NCBI GenBank assembly: GCA_050245915.1
Contig: JBFWWZ010000015.1
Span: forward strand, 1-55,867
From: JBDSKH01 sp050245915
Lineage (GTDB): Bacteria; Actinomycetota; Actinomycetes; Actinomycetales; Microbacteriaceae
Length of the DNA: 55,867 nt
Direction: 5' to 3'
The notes below the pieces were generated by a model, which was not told where the DNA came from, ran no database searches, and saw only the letters and a list, made by a program, of their open reading frames with translations. This document shows positions 14,712 through 23,180 of the stretch, in pieces. A program made the translations under genes and the position numbers. Within the stretch, counting starts at the first letter, position 1, and each line of letters starts with the position of its first letter.

Positions 14712-15125
14712 GTGCTGAAGGGTTTCCGCGAGTTCATCTTGCGCGGCAACGTGATCGATCTCGCCGTGGCCGTCGTCATCGGGTCGGCGTTCACGGCGAT
14801 CGTGAACGGGCTCGTCGACGGCATCTTCAATCCGCTCATCGCGCTGCTGTTCAATGCGAAAGACCTCGAGAGCGCCGGGATCGTGATCCGGGGCGGCGAC
14901 GACCCCATCATCCTGGCCTGGGGTCTCGTGATCTCGGCGCTGATCAAGTTCGTGCTGATCGCGGCCGTGGTGTACTTCGCGCTCATCGTGCCGATGAACT
15001 ATCTGAAGAAGATCACGCTCCGCAAGAAGCAGGAGGAGAAGCCGGCGGAGACCCCGCTCAGCGAGACCGACCTGCTGGTGCAGATCCGCGACCTGCTGAA
15101 GGAGCAGAGCAAACCCGCTCAGTAG
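14712..15125 (+). CDS. mscL: Large-conductance mechanosensitive channel MscL
   Basis: The 137-residue membrane protein opens under extreme turgor to release solutes. It starts at GTG 14712 after AAGGAG (14701-14706) with LKGFREFILRGNVIDLAVAV, the conserved N-terminal helix and first transmembrane segment. The second transmembrane helix spans about residues 72-98 (WGLVISALIKFVLIAAVVYF), and a charged cytoplasmic helix (LLVQIRDLLKEQ) closes the pentamer. The periplasmic loop carries IRGGDDP. It converges with the small acidic-protein gene with a seven-base overlap. Confidence 0.95.
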   Translation: MLKGFREFILRGNVIDLAVAVVIGSAFTAIVNGLVDGIFNPLIALLFNAKDLESAGIVIRGGDDPIILAWGLVISALIKFVLIAAVVYFALIVPMNYLKKITLRKKQEEKPAETPLSETDLLVQIRDLLKEQSKPAQ

Positions 15126-15322
15126 TGCGGCGGCTTCTCGGCGTTCAGGCGATCGTCGTTCTCGTCGAGGCGATGCCGCGGAGGCTCCGAGCTCGGTGTC
15201 GGATCGCTGCCATCCGGCGGCGGTGTCGTCACGCGGCGGTGCTTCGGCCCGGTCTCGACGCTCTCGGGGCTCTCGGGGCTCTCGACAGGCTCGACCACGC
15301 GGTCGTCATCGTCACGGGGCAA
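15119..15322 (-). CDS. Small acidic, proline-rich hypothetical protein
   Basis: The 67-residue frame opens with TTG and PRDDDDRVVEPVESPESP, then runs through a Pro/Ser/Asp-rich, probably disordered chain to RLNAEKPPHY. It overlaps the end of the helicase-like gene by 11 bases on the same strand, so it may be translationally coupled. Much of its N-terminal half is encoded by a REP-like repeat with a nine-base tandem unit (15251-15296). That weakens the case for conserved function. I do not recognise a family. Confidence 0.5.
   Translation of the reverse strand: MPRDDDDRVVEPVESPESPESVETGPKHRRVTTPPPDGSDPTPSSEPPRHRLDENDDRLNAEKPPHY
15251..15296. repeat. REP-like palindromic arms with an internal nine-base tandem repeat
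   Basis: The arms GGTCTCGACG and CTCTCGACAGGCTCGACC flank 2.7 copies of GCTCTCGGG (15260-15286). The outer sequence matches a motif also present in moeA (34590-34608, GGTCGAGCCTGTCGAGACC). It lies inside the small acidic-protein frame, where the tandem unit encodes repeated Pro-Glu-Ser. Confidence 0.55.
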
Positions 15323-18300
15323 CGACCGGGATCTCCTGCGTCATCGCCGCGGTCGCCGACAGTCCGGCGAGGCGCGCGATGCGGTCGGCGACCGCCTCCG
15401 GGTCGGCGAACAGCTCGAACGCGTGCACCCGCGCGTAGTGCCAGCCGAGGCGGCGCAGCACCTCGGGACGAAGCCGCAGCGACTCCCGCAGCGACCGGCT
15501 CATGAGCACCGCGTCGGTCTCGACGACGACGCAGGTGCCGCCGTTCGCGGCGACCAGGCCCAGCTTGCCGCGGTGGCCGAGGGCGACCCGCAGTCCGCGC
15601 GACTCGAGCCGGCGCGACAGGTCGACGAGCATCGGATCGCTGTCGTCGGGAAGCGGAGGCTCCGCGCGGCGGGCGGCCACCTCATCCAGGATCTCGGCGA
15701 GCGCGATCGCGCCATGCTGAAGCCGGCCGTCCTCGACGTCTGCCGAGGTGAAGCACGACACGATCACGAGCGACCGGCGGGCACGGGTCATCGCGACCGC
15801 GAGCAGCCGCTCCCCGCCGGGCTGCCCGAGAGGACCGAAGTCGCTGAGCACCCGGCCGTGCGGGGTGCGGCCGTAGCCGAGCGAGAACACGACCCGGTCG
15901 CGGCTCTGAGCGACGGCGCGGGCGATCGGCAGCACGTCGAACGGCTCGGCACGGTCGCCGACCACGAACTCGGCCAGCTCGGGATGCGATGGCATCGCGT
16001 CGAGAACCGCCTGCATCACGCGCAGGGCGTGCTTGTCGCTCGCGGTGACCACCATCAGCGACTCGTGGGAACGCTGGACCGCGTGCTCGATCACCAGTTC
16101 GACGACGCGGTCGACCTCGGCGTCGACGCTCTCGACCGCACCCGAGGCGGGGTCCGGCATCCCGGTGCCGTCGGTGACGTAGTCCAGCACCAGGCTGCCG
16201 TGGCCGAGGAAGGTGCCCGCCCAGGGGAGGGACTCGATCGCGCCGCCGTAGAAGCGGCGGTTGACGAGCTCGGCGAGGTCTTCGCCGCCGGCCCGGTACG
16301 ACCGGGTGAGTGCGAGAGTGGGCAGCAGCCCGGAGAGCTGGGCGAGCGCCGAGCGGGCGTGCAGCTCGTCGACGGCGCGGGCGTCGGGGGCGACCGGCTC
16401 GCGGGCCGGGTCCGGTTCGTCGAGGGCGAGTTCGAACGCGGCGGGCGTCTGGGTGACCGAGTCGCCGAACGCCACCACCTGCTTGCCGCGGCGGATCGCC
16501 CCGACCGACTCGGCGACGGTGACCGCGCCGGCGTCGACCAGCATCACGGTGTCGAACGCCATGCTGTCGGTGATCTCGCTCATCTCGTACGGCGAGGCCA
16601 TCCAGATGGGCGCGATCGCGCGGGAGAGGTGCGGGGCGGCATTCTGCAGCTCGGCCGAGCTCACGCTCTCGTTCTTGAGCAGCCGCTTCAGCGAGGTGGC
16701 CTCGTCGGGCCAGTCGACGAGCCCGATCTTCCAGTTCTCGGCGAGCTGCCACCCGAGCAGCTGGCTGCTGCCGGCGGCGTGGGCTTCATCGACGAGGCGG
16801 AAGTCGGCCTCGAGCCGCTCGAGCACGTCCGTCTTGGCGCCGAGCAGCGCGCGGTCGGCGGCGAGCAGACTGTCGAGGGCGGAGCGCCACCAGGCCAGCT
16901 CGAGCTCCGCCGCGACGCGGTCGTCGGGCACGTGGCGGCGGGCGAGATCGGTGATGAGGTCGTCGAGCTGCAGCTGCCGAAGCCGCCCGACGATGCCGCT
17001 GCGCTCGTGCAGGTTCTGCAGCACATCGGAGTCCGCGGCGAGCCCGGTGAGCAGCTCCCCGAGCCGGTGCAGCGGCAGGTTCGCGAACTGCTGCTCGCGC
17101 GTGGTGTGACCGAGCGGGGCGTCGAGCACGGCGAGGTCGTGGGCGACCTGCTGCCACGCGACGTTCACGTCGGAGATGCCGGTCGGGACCTCCGGGTTCA
17201 CCCCGGTCGCCACGAACCGCTGCCAGAGGATGCGCTGCTGCTGGATTGCGCTGAGCGCCTCGTGCAGGTCGCCGACGTGCATGCCGGGGCGCACGTACTC
17301 CTTCGCGAGCTTCTTCAGCCGGCGGCGGTTGGCCTGCGACATCTCCGGGTTCTCGCGCCGCGGTGCGGTCGCGATGATCAGTTCGCTCAGCGACCGGTCG
17401 AAGACGGCGGGAAGGAACCGGTCGAGGGTGTCGCGGATGTCGGTGAGCAGCCGCAGGTAGACGCCGAGTTCGGCGATCGTCTCGAACGGCCGCATGCGGG
17501 TCGCGCCGATCACCTGCTGCGCGCGCACCAGCAGCCGCGGCAGGGTCTCGCCGTGCAGGCGTTTCGCGATCTCGTGGGCGCGCCCGGCCTCCTCGCTGCT
17601 GCTGAACTGGGCGCCGTACCAGGGCGAGTCGCCGGGGCCGTACCGGAACTCGCCGAGCTTCGCCGCCTCCAGCATCGTCGCCGCGATGCTCGCCCGGTCG
17701 GTGGCGAGGCGCTCGACGGTGGCGCGATCGAGCCGCGCGGTGGTGGCGGGCGGATTCGGCAGCAGGGCCAGGCGGGAGAGCTCGGTCACGCAGTCGAAGA
17801 CGGAGACGCCGAGCACGGGGTCCGCCTTGCTGAGGGCGGTGCGGTAGTCGAGCAGCACGCTGCGCAGGCGTACCAGCGCCTCGTCGACCTCGCCGAGGTT
17901 CGGCTGCCGCGCCTTCTCGTTGCGGCCGATGCCGCGGACGATGTCGCGGCGGAGGCCGCGCGGTGTGACGGAGATGCCGGGGAGCCCGATGTCGGTGAAC
18001 CGTTCGCTGATGGCACGCAGCGATGCGCGGCGGGGGCTCACCACCAGGACGCGCTTGTTCTGGCCGACGAGGGCGCCGAGCGCGTTGACGATGGTCTGCG
18101 TCGCACCGGTGCCCGGCATCGTCTTGACGACCACCGAGTTGCCGGCGGCGATCTGGGCGACCACGTTCTCCTGCTCAGAGTCGGCGTCGAGCAGCAGCAC
18201 GTCGGTCGACGGCTCACGCCGATCGGAGTCGATCGGGTGGACGGCGGTGAAGCCCTCTTCGATCGCCCAGCGCGCCGTCGCGTTGCCGGCCAGCGCATCC

Positions 18301-19067
18301 AGCACCGGGTGCTCGAGCAGTCGCGCGTCGGCGACCATGTCACCGGCCACCTCGGCGAACGACGACACGATGAGCCGCGGCTGCACGGTGAAGTCGGGGA
18401 TGTGGCGCGTCAGCGCGCGCAGCTGGTCGATGACCGCGTTGGGCTTGAAGGTGCCGTCGGCGTCGCTGAGCGCGACGAACGCGGCGGCGTCGAGCACGAT
18501 GCCGAACTGGGCCTCGAGGGCCTCCGCGAGGGCGGGATTCAGCTCGGGCCCGCCACGCAGCTTCAGCTCGGCGTCTTTGCCGTAGCGGCGCAGGGCGAGC
18601 GGACGCAGCAGGATCGGGGCGCAGTACGAGTCGTCGCCGAAGCCCCAGGTGGCGACCCCGATGCCGAGTCTGATCGAGTCGATGCCGCGGGTGGTCGCCA
18701 GCTCGAGGCCTTTGGCGGCGATCCGGTCGGCCGCCAGTCGGGCGCCGCGCAGCGCCATGTCGTCGCGGATCAGCTGCGACAGCAGCGTCGTGGTGCCGGT
18801 GATGAAGCGGGCGAGGCCTCCGGGGTGGGTCGTGCTGAGCTCGATCCGGGTGGTCGGGCCGTCCTCGAAGTGGAGGAGCGGCGAGCGCCCGCCGACGCCC
18901 GCGAGCTCGGCACGCCAGACGGCGCGCACCGGCTCGGTGACGTCGTTGGCGAAGCGACCCGCGGTGCCGTCGGTCATCGGAACGACGTCCGCCACCGGCT
19001 CGTCGGCAGCCGCAGCCTCGAGCTCGAGGTCCTCGAGCTCGGGTTCACGTCGACCGGCATGCCACAC
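15312..19067 (-). CDS. SF1 (Upf1-like) helicase-related protein with degenerate motifs and a C-terminal REase-like domain
   Basis: From GTG 19067 the protein has 1251 residues. The helicase region keeps the layout of SF1 enzymes: motif I as KTMPGTGATQT, motif III-like VVAFGDSVTQTPAAF, LTRSYRAGGEDLAELVNRRF, and motif V/VI GERLLAVAMTRARRSLVIVS. However, the Walker A lysine is alanine, and motif II is MLVDAGAV instead of DExx. The last 90 residues (RLESRGLRVALGHRGKLG to GWHYARVHAFELF) resemble the Vsr-like REase_MTES_1575 domain, also without a clear catalytic set. ATP hydrolysis therefore looks unlikely; a structural or sensing role is possible. The start is supported by TATCGT (19074-19079) six bases upstream. 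The upstream frame to 19973 is antisense to another gene and is not used. Confidence 0.75.
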   Translation of the reverse strand: MWHAGRREPELEDLELEAAAADEPVADVVPMTDGTAGRFANDVTEPVRAVWRAELAGVGGRSPLLHFEDGPTTRIELSTTHPGGLARFITGTTTLLSQLIRDDMALRGARLAADRIAAKGLELATTRGIDSIRLGIGVATWGFGDDSYCAPILLRPLALRRYGKDAELKLRGGPELNPALAEALEAQFGIVLDAAAFVALSDADGTFKPNAVIDQLRALTRHIPDFTVQPRLIVSSFAEVAGDMVADARLLEHPVLDALAGNATARWAIEEGFTAVHPIDSDRREPSTDVLLLDADSEQENVVAQIAAGNSVVVKTMPGTGATQTIVNALGALVGQNKRVLVVSPRRASLRAISERFTDIGLPGISVTPRGLRRDIVRGIGRNEKARQPNLGEVDEALVRLRSVLLDYRTALSKADPVLGVSVFDCVTELSRLALLPNPPATTARLDRATVERLATDRASIAATMLEAAKLGEFRYGPGDSPWYGAQFSSSEEAGRAHEIAKRLHGETLPRLLVRAQQVIGATRMRPFETIAELGVYLRLLTDIRDTLDRFLPAVFDRSLSELIIATAPRRENPEMSQANRRRLKKLAKEYVRPGMHVGDLHEALSAIQQQRILWQRFVATGVNPEVPTGISDVNVAWQQVAHDLAVLDAPLGHTTREQQFANLPLHRLGELLTGLAADSDVLQNLHERSGIVGRLRQLQLDDLITDLARRHVPDDRVAAELELAWWRSALDSLLAADRALLGAKTDVLERLEADFRLVDEAHAAGSSQLLGWQLAENWKIGLVDWPDEATSLKRLLKNESVSSAELQNAAPHLSRAIAPIWMASPYEMSEITDSMAFDTVMLVDAGAVTVAESVGAIRRGKQVVAFGDSVTQTPAAFELALDEPDPAREPVAPDARAVDELHARSALAQLSGLLPTLALTRSYRAGGEDLAELVNRRFYGGAIESLPWAGTFLGHGSLVLDYVTDGTGMPDPASGAVESVDAEVDRVVELVIEHAVQRSHESLMVVTASDKHALRVMQAVLDAMPSHPELAEFVVGDRAEPFDVLPIARAVAQSRDRVVFSLGYGRTPHGRVLSDFGPLGQPGGERLLAVAMTRARRSLVIVSCFTSADVEDGRLQHGAIALAEILDEVAARRAEPPLPDDSDPMLVDLSRRLESRGLRVALGHRGKLGLVAANGGTCVVVETDAVLMSRSLRESLRLRPEVLRRLGWHYARVHAFELFADPEAVADRIARLAGLSATAAMTQEIPVVAP

Positions 19068-19073
19068 ACGGCC

Positions 19074-19132
19074 ACGATAGGACCGAGGTCCCCGTATTCT
19101 CGGGACCTCGGGCGGGTTTCGCGAACTAGGAT
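19074..19132. promoter_or_regulatory. Divergent leaderless promoters
   Basis: TATCGT on the minus strand (19074-19079) precedes the GTG at 19067 by six bases, and TAGGAT on the plus strand (19127-19132) precedes the ATG at 19139 by six bases. These decide the start codons of both genes. Confidence 0.55.
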
Positions 19133-19138
19133 TCGAGC

Positions 19139-20383
19139 ATGATGCCCGACCTCGGCACCGTCCTCGGGCTCGTCGTCGGCATCGTCGTGGTCGCCTTCGT
19201 CGTGCTGACCGTCGGCGGCGTCGTGCTGCTCTCGCGGCGCGCCCGTCGCGACGCGCTCGCACCGCCTCCCGGTCGCACGGATGCCGGGGTCGCCCTGGTG
19301 CGGGCAGACACCGCTCTGCGCGACGGGCTCGACGAACTCGGGTACGCGGTGGCGCAGTTCGGCGAGGACCGCACGCGCGACTTCCGGGCGGCCCTGGATG
19401 CGGCGAAAGCCGACCTGGACCGCGCGTTCCGCTACCAGCAGCGGCTCGACGACGCAGAACCGGACAGCGATCGGCAGCGCCGCGAGTGGACGCGCGAGAT
19501 CCAGACGCTGGCCACCCGGGTCTCGACGACGGTGCAGGCCGAGTCGGCGCGTTTTCAGCAGCTGCGGCGTTCGGAGGCGGACGCACCGCAGACGATCGCA
19601 GTGACGCGCCGCAACATCGCTGCGGCGCGCGACCGGCGGGTGGGGAGCGAGGCGACGTTCGCCGACCTGAAGAAGCGCTACCCCGACGAGACGATCGCCG
19701 TGATCGCCGGCAACCTCGACGGCGCCGCCTCTGCGCTGGACCGGGCGGAGAAGGCCGTCGATGACGCCGAGGCCGCGCTGACGGCGACGACCGTGAGCGC
19801 GGTGACCGATCAGCTCGCTGCGGCGGAGGCTGCCGTCCGCGAGGCGGCCCAGCTGCTGGATGCCATCGACCGCAGACGCGACGAGCTCGCGAAGGCGGTG
19901 GCCGGCATCCAGGCCATCGAGGCGGAGGAGAAGCTGTCCCTGGAGGCAGCCCGCGACCTGCGCGATGCCCCACCCGACCCGGATTCCGGTGCGGAGGTCA
20001 ACACAGCGATCGCCGCCCTCGAGGCGGAGCTGGTCACCGTGAAGGCGAAAGGTCGCCGTGACCCGGTCGCGGATCTCGACCGGCTCGTGGATGCCAGCGA
20101 CAAGCTGGATATCGCGGTGGCCGCCGCCCGCAACCAGCAGCGCCGGCTCGACGGGGCACGCTCGGCCCTGGAGGGCGCGCTGGTGTCGGCGCGCACGCAA
20201 CTCGCCGCCGTCAGCGACTACATCGGCGCCCACGGCGGCGGCGCGGGCGCTCGGACCCGCCTCGCCGAGGGGCAGCGCGAGTTGCTGGTCGCCGAGAACG
20301 AGTCCGACCCGGTCGCGGCGCTCGACGCCGCCCGCCGCGCGCAGACCCATGCGCGCGATGCGGACGCGCTGGCGCGGTACTGA
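19139..20383 (+). CDS. Membrane-anchored coiled-coil protein of unknown function
   Basis: The 414-residue protein has one N-terminal transmembrane helix (about residues 7-31, LGLVVGIVVVAFVVLTVGGV) followed by RRARRD. Almost all the rest is an Ala/Arg/Glu-rich helical chain with heptad character from about 45 to 410. It resembles the coiled-coil tails of actinobacterial TPM-domain and EzrA-like proteins, but lacks a TPM domain, and no catalytic motif is seen. A second ATG follows one codon later; the first is preferred because it is six bases from TAGGAT. Confidence 0.75.
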   Translation: MMPDLGTVLGLVVGIVVVAFVVLTVGGVVLLSRRARRDALAPPPGRTDAGVALVRADTALRDGLDELGYAVAQFGEDRTRDFRAALDAAKADLDRAFRYQQRLDDAEPDSDRQRREWTREIQTLATRVSTTVQAESARFQQLRRSEADAPQTIAVTRRNIAAARDRRVGSEATFADLKKRYPDETIAVIAGNLDGAASALDRAEKAVDDAEAALTATTVSAVTDQLAAAEAAVREAAQLLDAIDRRRDELAKAVAGIQAIEAEEKLSLEAARDLRDAPPDPDSGAEVNTAIAALEAELVTVKAKGRRDPVADLDRLVDASDKLDIAVAAARNQQRRLDGARSALEGALVSARTQLAAVSDYIGAHGGGAGARTRLAEGQRELLVAENESDPVAALDAARRAQTHARDADALARY

Positions 20384-20388
20384 GCGTC

Positions 20389-20409
20389 GACGCGGGTCAG
20401 GCCCGCGTC
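20389..20409. terminator. Bidirectional terminator hairpin between convergent genes
   Basis: GACGCGGG (20389-20396) and CCCGCGTC (20402-20409) pair perfectly around a TCAGG loop. It lies between the ends of the converging genes at 20383 and 20397 and includes the stop codon of the latter. There is no long T run, so it is a hairpin-only candidate. Confidence 0.5.
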
Positions 20410-20696
20410 CCCCGCACCGTGAAGGAGGGCATGATCCCGGCCTTCGCGGTTCCCGAGATCGTGTCGCCGTCGGCCGTCAGCGTGATCTTCAGGTCGGTCT
20501 TCACGGGCGCCCCGAGACTGACCTCGAACACGACCCGGTCGTCGCGGTAGCGTCCGCCGTCGAACGGGAACGTGCCGGCCGGGTGCTTCGCGACCCCGCT
20601 GACCTTCTCGCCGTCCACGCGGAGGTCGATCGTCAGGTCCTGGTCGCCGAACGGGGTGGCGACCGTGACATTCCAGGTGCCCGCGGGATTCGACAT
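20397..20696 (-). CDS. Small beta-rich hypothetical protein
   Basis: The 99-residue protein is rich in short alternating strands: GTWNVTVATPFGDQDLTIDL, then KVSGVAKHPAGTFPFDGGRY and TLTADGDTISGTAKAG. This is the pattern of a small lipocalin-like or META-type barrel. It has no signal peptide or cysteines. TACGCT (20703-20708, minus strand) lies six bases before the ATG, divergent from the LigD-type polymerase gene. The function is unknown. Confidence 0.75.
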   Translation of the reverse strand: MSNPAGTWNVTVATPFGDQDLTIDLRVDGEKVSGVAKHPAGTFPFDGGRYRDDRVVFEVSLGAPVKTDLKITLTADGDTISGTAKAGIMPSFTVRGTRA

Positions 20697-20702
20697 GTGT
20701 CC

Positions 20703-20722
20703 AGCGTAGGCGCGCGTAGCCT
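20703..20722. promoter_or_regulatory. Divergent leaderless promoters
   Basis: TACGCT (20703-20708, minus strand) and TAGCCT (20717-20722, plus strand) sit six bases from the start codons at 20696 and 20729. Only eight bases separate the two -10 boxes. Confidence 0.55.
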
Positions 20723-20728
20723 GACGCC

Positions 20729-21697
20729 ATGGCCGAGCCGAAGGAACCGCCCGTCGAGTTGCAGGTGGGCGAGCACACCGTCCGCATCACGAACCCGTCG
20801 CGCGTGTACTTCTCGGCGCGCGGCGAGACGAAGCTCGACCTGGTCGAGTACTACCTCTCGGTCGGCGACGGGATCGTCAACGCGCTGCGCGAGCGGCCGT
20901 GCATGATGCACCGGTTCCCCACCGGCGTCGACGGTGAGAAGGTGCATCAGAAGCGGCTGCCGCAGGGCGCGCCGCCGTGGATGGAGACCGTGAAGGTCTT
21001 CTTCCCGCGCTACCAGCGCACCGCCGATGAGCTGTGCGTCACCGAACTGGCGCACGTCGCGTGGGCGGTGCAGATGTCGACCGTCGAGTTCCACCCCTGG
21101 AACTCCCGCCGCGCCGACACCGAGAAACCCGACGAGTGGAGGATCGACCTCGACCCGGGCGATTCCTGCGATTTCGCGACCGTGAAGCGCGTGGCCGGGG
21201 TGGCGCACGAGGTGCTGGACGAGCTCGGCGCGGTCGGCTGGCCGAAGACCTCCGGCGGATCGGGCCTGCACGTGTACGTGCGCATCTCGCCCGAGCACGG
21301 GTTCGCGGACGTGCGCCGGGCCGCCCTGGCCTTCGCCCGCGAGGTCGAGCGCCGGGCGCCTCAGGATGTCACCACGACCTGGTGGCGTAGAGACCGCGAC
21401 CCGGCGGCGGTCTTCGTCGACTACAACCAGAACGCCCGCGACCACACGATCGCGTCCGCGTACTCGGTGCGCGGCACCCCGCTCGGCATCGTCTCGACCC
21501 CGATCACGTGGGACGAGGTCGCCGATGTCGTGCCGCAGGACTTCACGATCGCCACCGTGCCGGCGCGATACGCGAGGCTCGGCGACCTGCATGCCGGAAT
21601 CGACGACGCCGTATTCGACATCGCTCCGCTGCTCGAGTGGGCGGACCGCGATGAACGCGACGGCGCGGAGCTGCCGCCCGAGCCGGACGACGACTGA
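20729..21697 (+). CDS. LigD-type DNA polymerase/primase domain protein (stand-alone)
   Basis: The 322-residue protein is the polymerase module of bacterial non-homologous end joining without ligase or 3'-phosphoesterase domains. Features are the N-terminal ITNPSRVYFSARGETKLDLV, the metal-binding Asp140-x-Asp142 in RIDLDPGD, the nucleotide-binding GGSGLHVYV and a third acidic residue in VFVDYNQNARDHT. Such proteins add nucleotides or ribonucleotides at DNA breaks, usually with Ku and a ligase. Neither partner gene is in this window. A leaderless start (TAGCCT six bases upstream) supports the ATG. Confidence 0.9.
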   Translation: MAEPKEPPVELQVGEHTVRITNPSRVYFSARGETKLDLVEYYLSVGDGIVNALRERPCMMHRFPTGVDGEKVHQKRLPQGAPPWMETVKVFFPRYQRTADELCVTELAHVAWAVQMSTVEFHPWNSRRADTEKPDEWRIDLDPGDSCDFATVKRVAGVAHEVLDELGAVGWPKTSGGSGLHVYVRISPEHGFADVRRAALAFAREVERRAPQDVTTTWWRRDRDPAAVFVDYNQNARDHTIASAYSVRGTPLGIVSTPITWDEVADVVPQDFTIATVPARYARLGDLHAGIDDAVFDIAPLLEWADRDERDGAELPPEPDDD

Positions 21698-21711
21698 CCA
21701 CCGTCCGCGCC

Positions 21712-23060
21712 TCACGCTGCACGCCGGCCGGGCCGCGCGATGGGGCGCGGCGTCCGGGCGTGATCGACCCAGGCGGGCGGGATCAGGTACCTGCGCCCCG
21801 CCGTCGACACGAGCTGCCAGTCGTCGTGGTCGAAGCATCGATGGTGAAACCCGCACAGCAGCACGAGATTGTCGAGATCGGTCAATCCGCCGTCTGCCCA
21901 CGGGGTGACGTGCGCCACCTCGCACCAGCCAGGTGGCGCCTCGCATCTCGGCCAGATGCAGCCGCCGTCGCGGATCGCGAGGGCGCTGCGCTGAGAGAGG
22001 CGGTGGCCAGCCGTGCCGAACGCCCGAGGTCGTGCGGCTCGCTGTCGCCGCCCATCACGACCGGGATGATCTGCGCCGACGCCGCGAGCCTGCGAGCCGC
22101 GGAGGCGGGAAGCCGGCGATCCACGCCCGCGATGGTCGCCGACCCCGGCCCGCCCCGCAGGACGGCGAGGTCGACGGTGACGTGCATCGTCACCGATGTG
22201 CCCGCGACGGTGCCGTGGTCGTTTCCGAGCGACTCGCGCATGATCGCGACCATCGCATCGAGCCGCTTCTGGCGGAGGGTGCGGCGGTCGGGCTCTACGG
22301 AGTCGAGGTCCGCGAGGTCCGGGTCTGCGAGGTCGGCGAACGACGGCTGACGCCGGGGTGCCGTGCGCGCATCGAGCGCGGCGCGGATGAAGCCCTCGGC
22401 CTCGGCATGAAGGTCGACCACCAGCTGCATGCCGCCGTGGCGGGCGCGCCGGAAGTCGACGCCTGCGCGGCGACGCTCCATGGCATCCCGGTCTTCGAGG
22501 CGATCGGGCACGAACCGGGCGGGGATCTCTGCACACAGCCGGGCGAAGCCGCGGTCGCTGAGGTTCGGCGCCGCGCCGATCAGGAACTCCTCCACCTCCG
22601 CACGCTCGCCGACCGAGGAGTACGGCGCGATCTCGTCGAGCACGGCCAGCACGCGCGACGCGTTGCCGACACGGATGCCCCCGTCGGCGAGGGCCTTGCT
22701 CAACGGCTCGTGATGCGGCGGCAGCGTCTCGCCGAGCAGCGTCTCGCGCGGCCCGGTGGCGACGCCGAGAGAGCACCAGGCCATCGCCTCCGCCGGATCG
22801 AGACCCGCATACGCCTGCAGCACCGCCTCGGGTGAGCGCTCACCGAGCGACGTCGCGAGCGGGCGCTCGAGCGCCGGATCGGAGAGCGTCACCAACTGCC
22901 CCGCGAGCGAGATGCCCACGCCGTCGGCCAGCCGGGTGAGCCTGCCGAGGATCGTCAGCGCCTCGACCAGCGCGGGGCCAGTGGAGGACGGGGCGGCAAG
23001 TACGTCGGCGAGCTCGCGGGCGGCAGCGACCAGCGCGTCGACCCTGACATCGACCGTCAC
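21712..23060 (-). pseudogene. DUF222 HNH-endonuclease gene (13E12-type) with a two-base frameshift
   Basis: From GTG 23060 (after GAGGTGGG) the frame encodes a typical DUF222 helical domain, VDALVAAARELADVL through DSEPHDLGRSARLATAS. It then leaves the HNH frame. The C-terminal HNH part continues two bases out of phase: QRSALAIRDGGCIWPRC, CEVAHVTPWADGG, and NLVLLCGFHHRCFDHDDW, ending at 21712. The break coincides with a GAGAGA run at 21993-21998; removing one GA unit would join the frames at the length usual for the family. The nuclease is therefore probably lost or phase-variable. A probable SOS box lies upstream. Confidence 0.85.
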
Positions 23061-23136
23061 GTGCCCACCTCGATCCCTCGCGATGCGTCGCAATCACTTG
23101 CGATAACAGGACGGGGGCACGATCCCGATACGGATC

Positions 23137-23167
23137 AGTCTACACCAAGATTCGAAGATATGTTCGA
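23137..23167 (-). promoter_or_regulatory. Promoter with probable LexA (SOS) box for the DUF222-HNH gene
   Basis: TCGAAG-ATAT-GTTCGA at 23152-23167 differs by one base from the actinobacterial LexA site TCGAAC-N4-GTTCGA. On the minus strand it precedes a -10-like TAGACT (23137-23142) by nine bases, so LexA would cover the -35 region. The leader would be about 70 bases. DUF222/13E12-family genes are known LexA targets in mycobacteria. Confidence 0.6.
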
Positions 23168-23180
23168 TGAAGTCGCAGAA

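Noticed and set aside
15423..19142. Very long plus-strand open frame (1239 codons) opposite the helicase-like gene
   Set aside because: It is the antisense shadow of a gene with recognisable SF1 motifs. Its residues are low-complexity Arg/Gly/Glu/Val with no domain, as expected from codon bias in high-G+C DNA.
19068..19973. Longer N-terminus for the helicase-like gene
   Set aside because: The extension is Arg/Pro/Ser-rich antisense to the coiled-coil gene, and the leaderless promoter places the start at GTG 19067.
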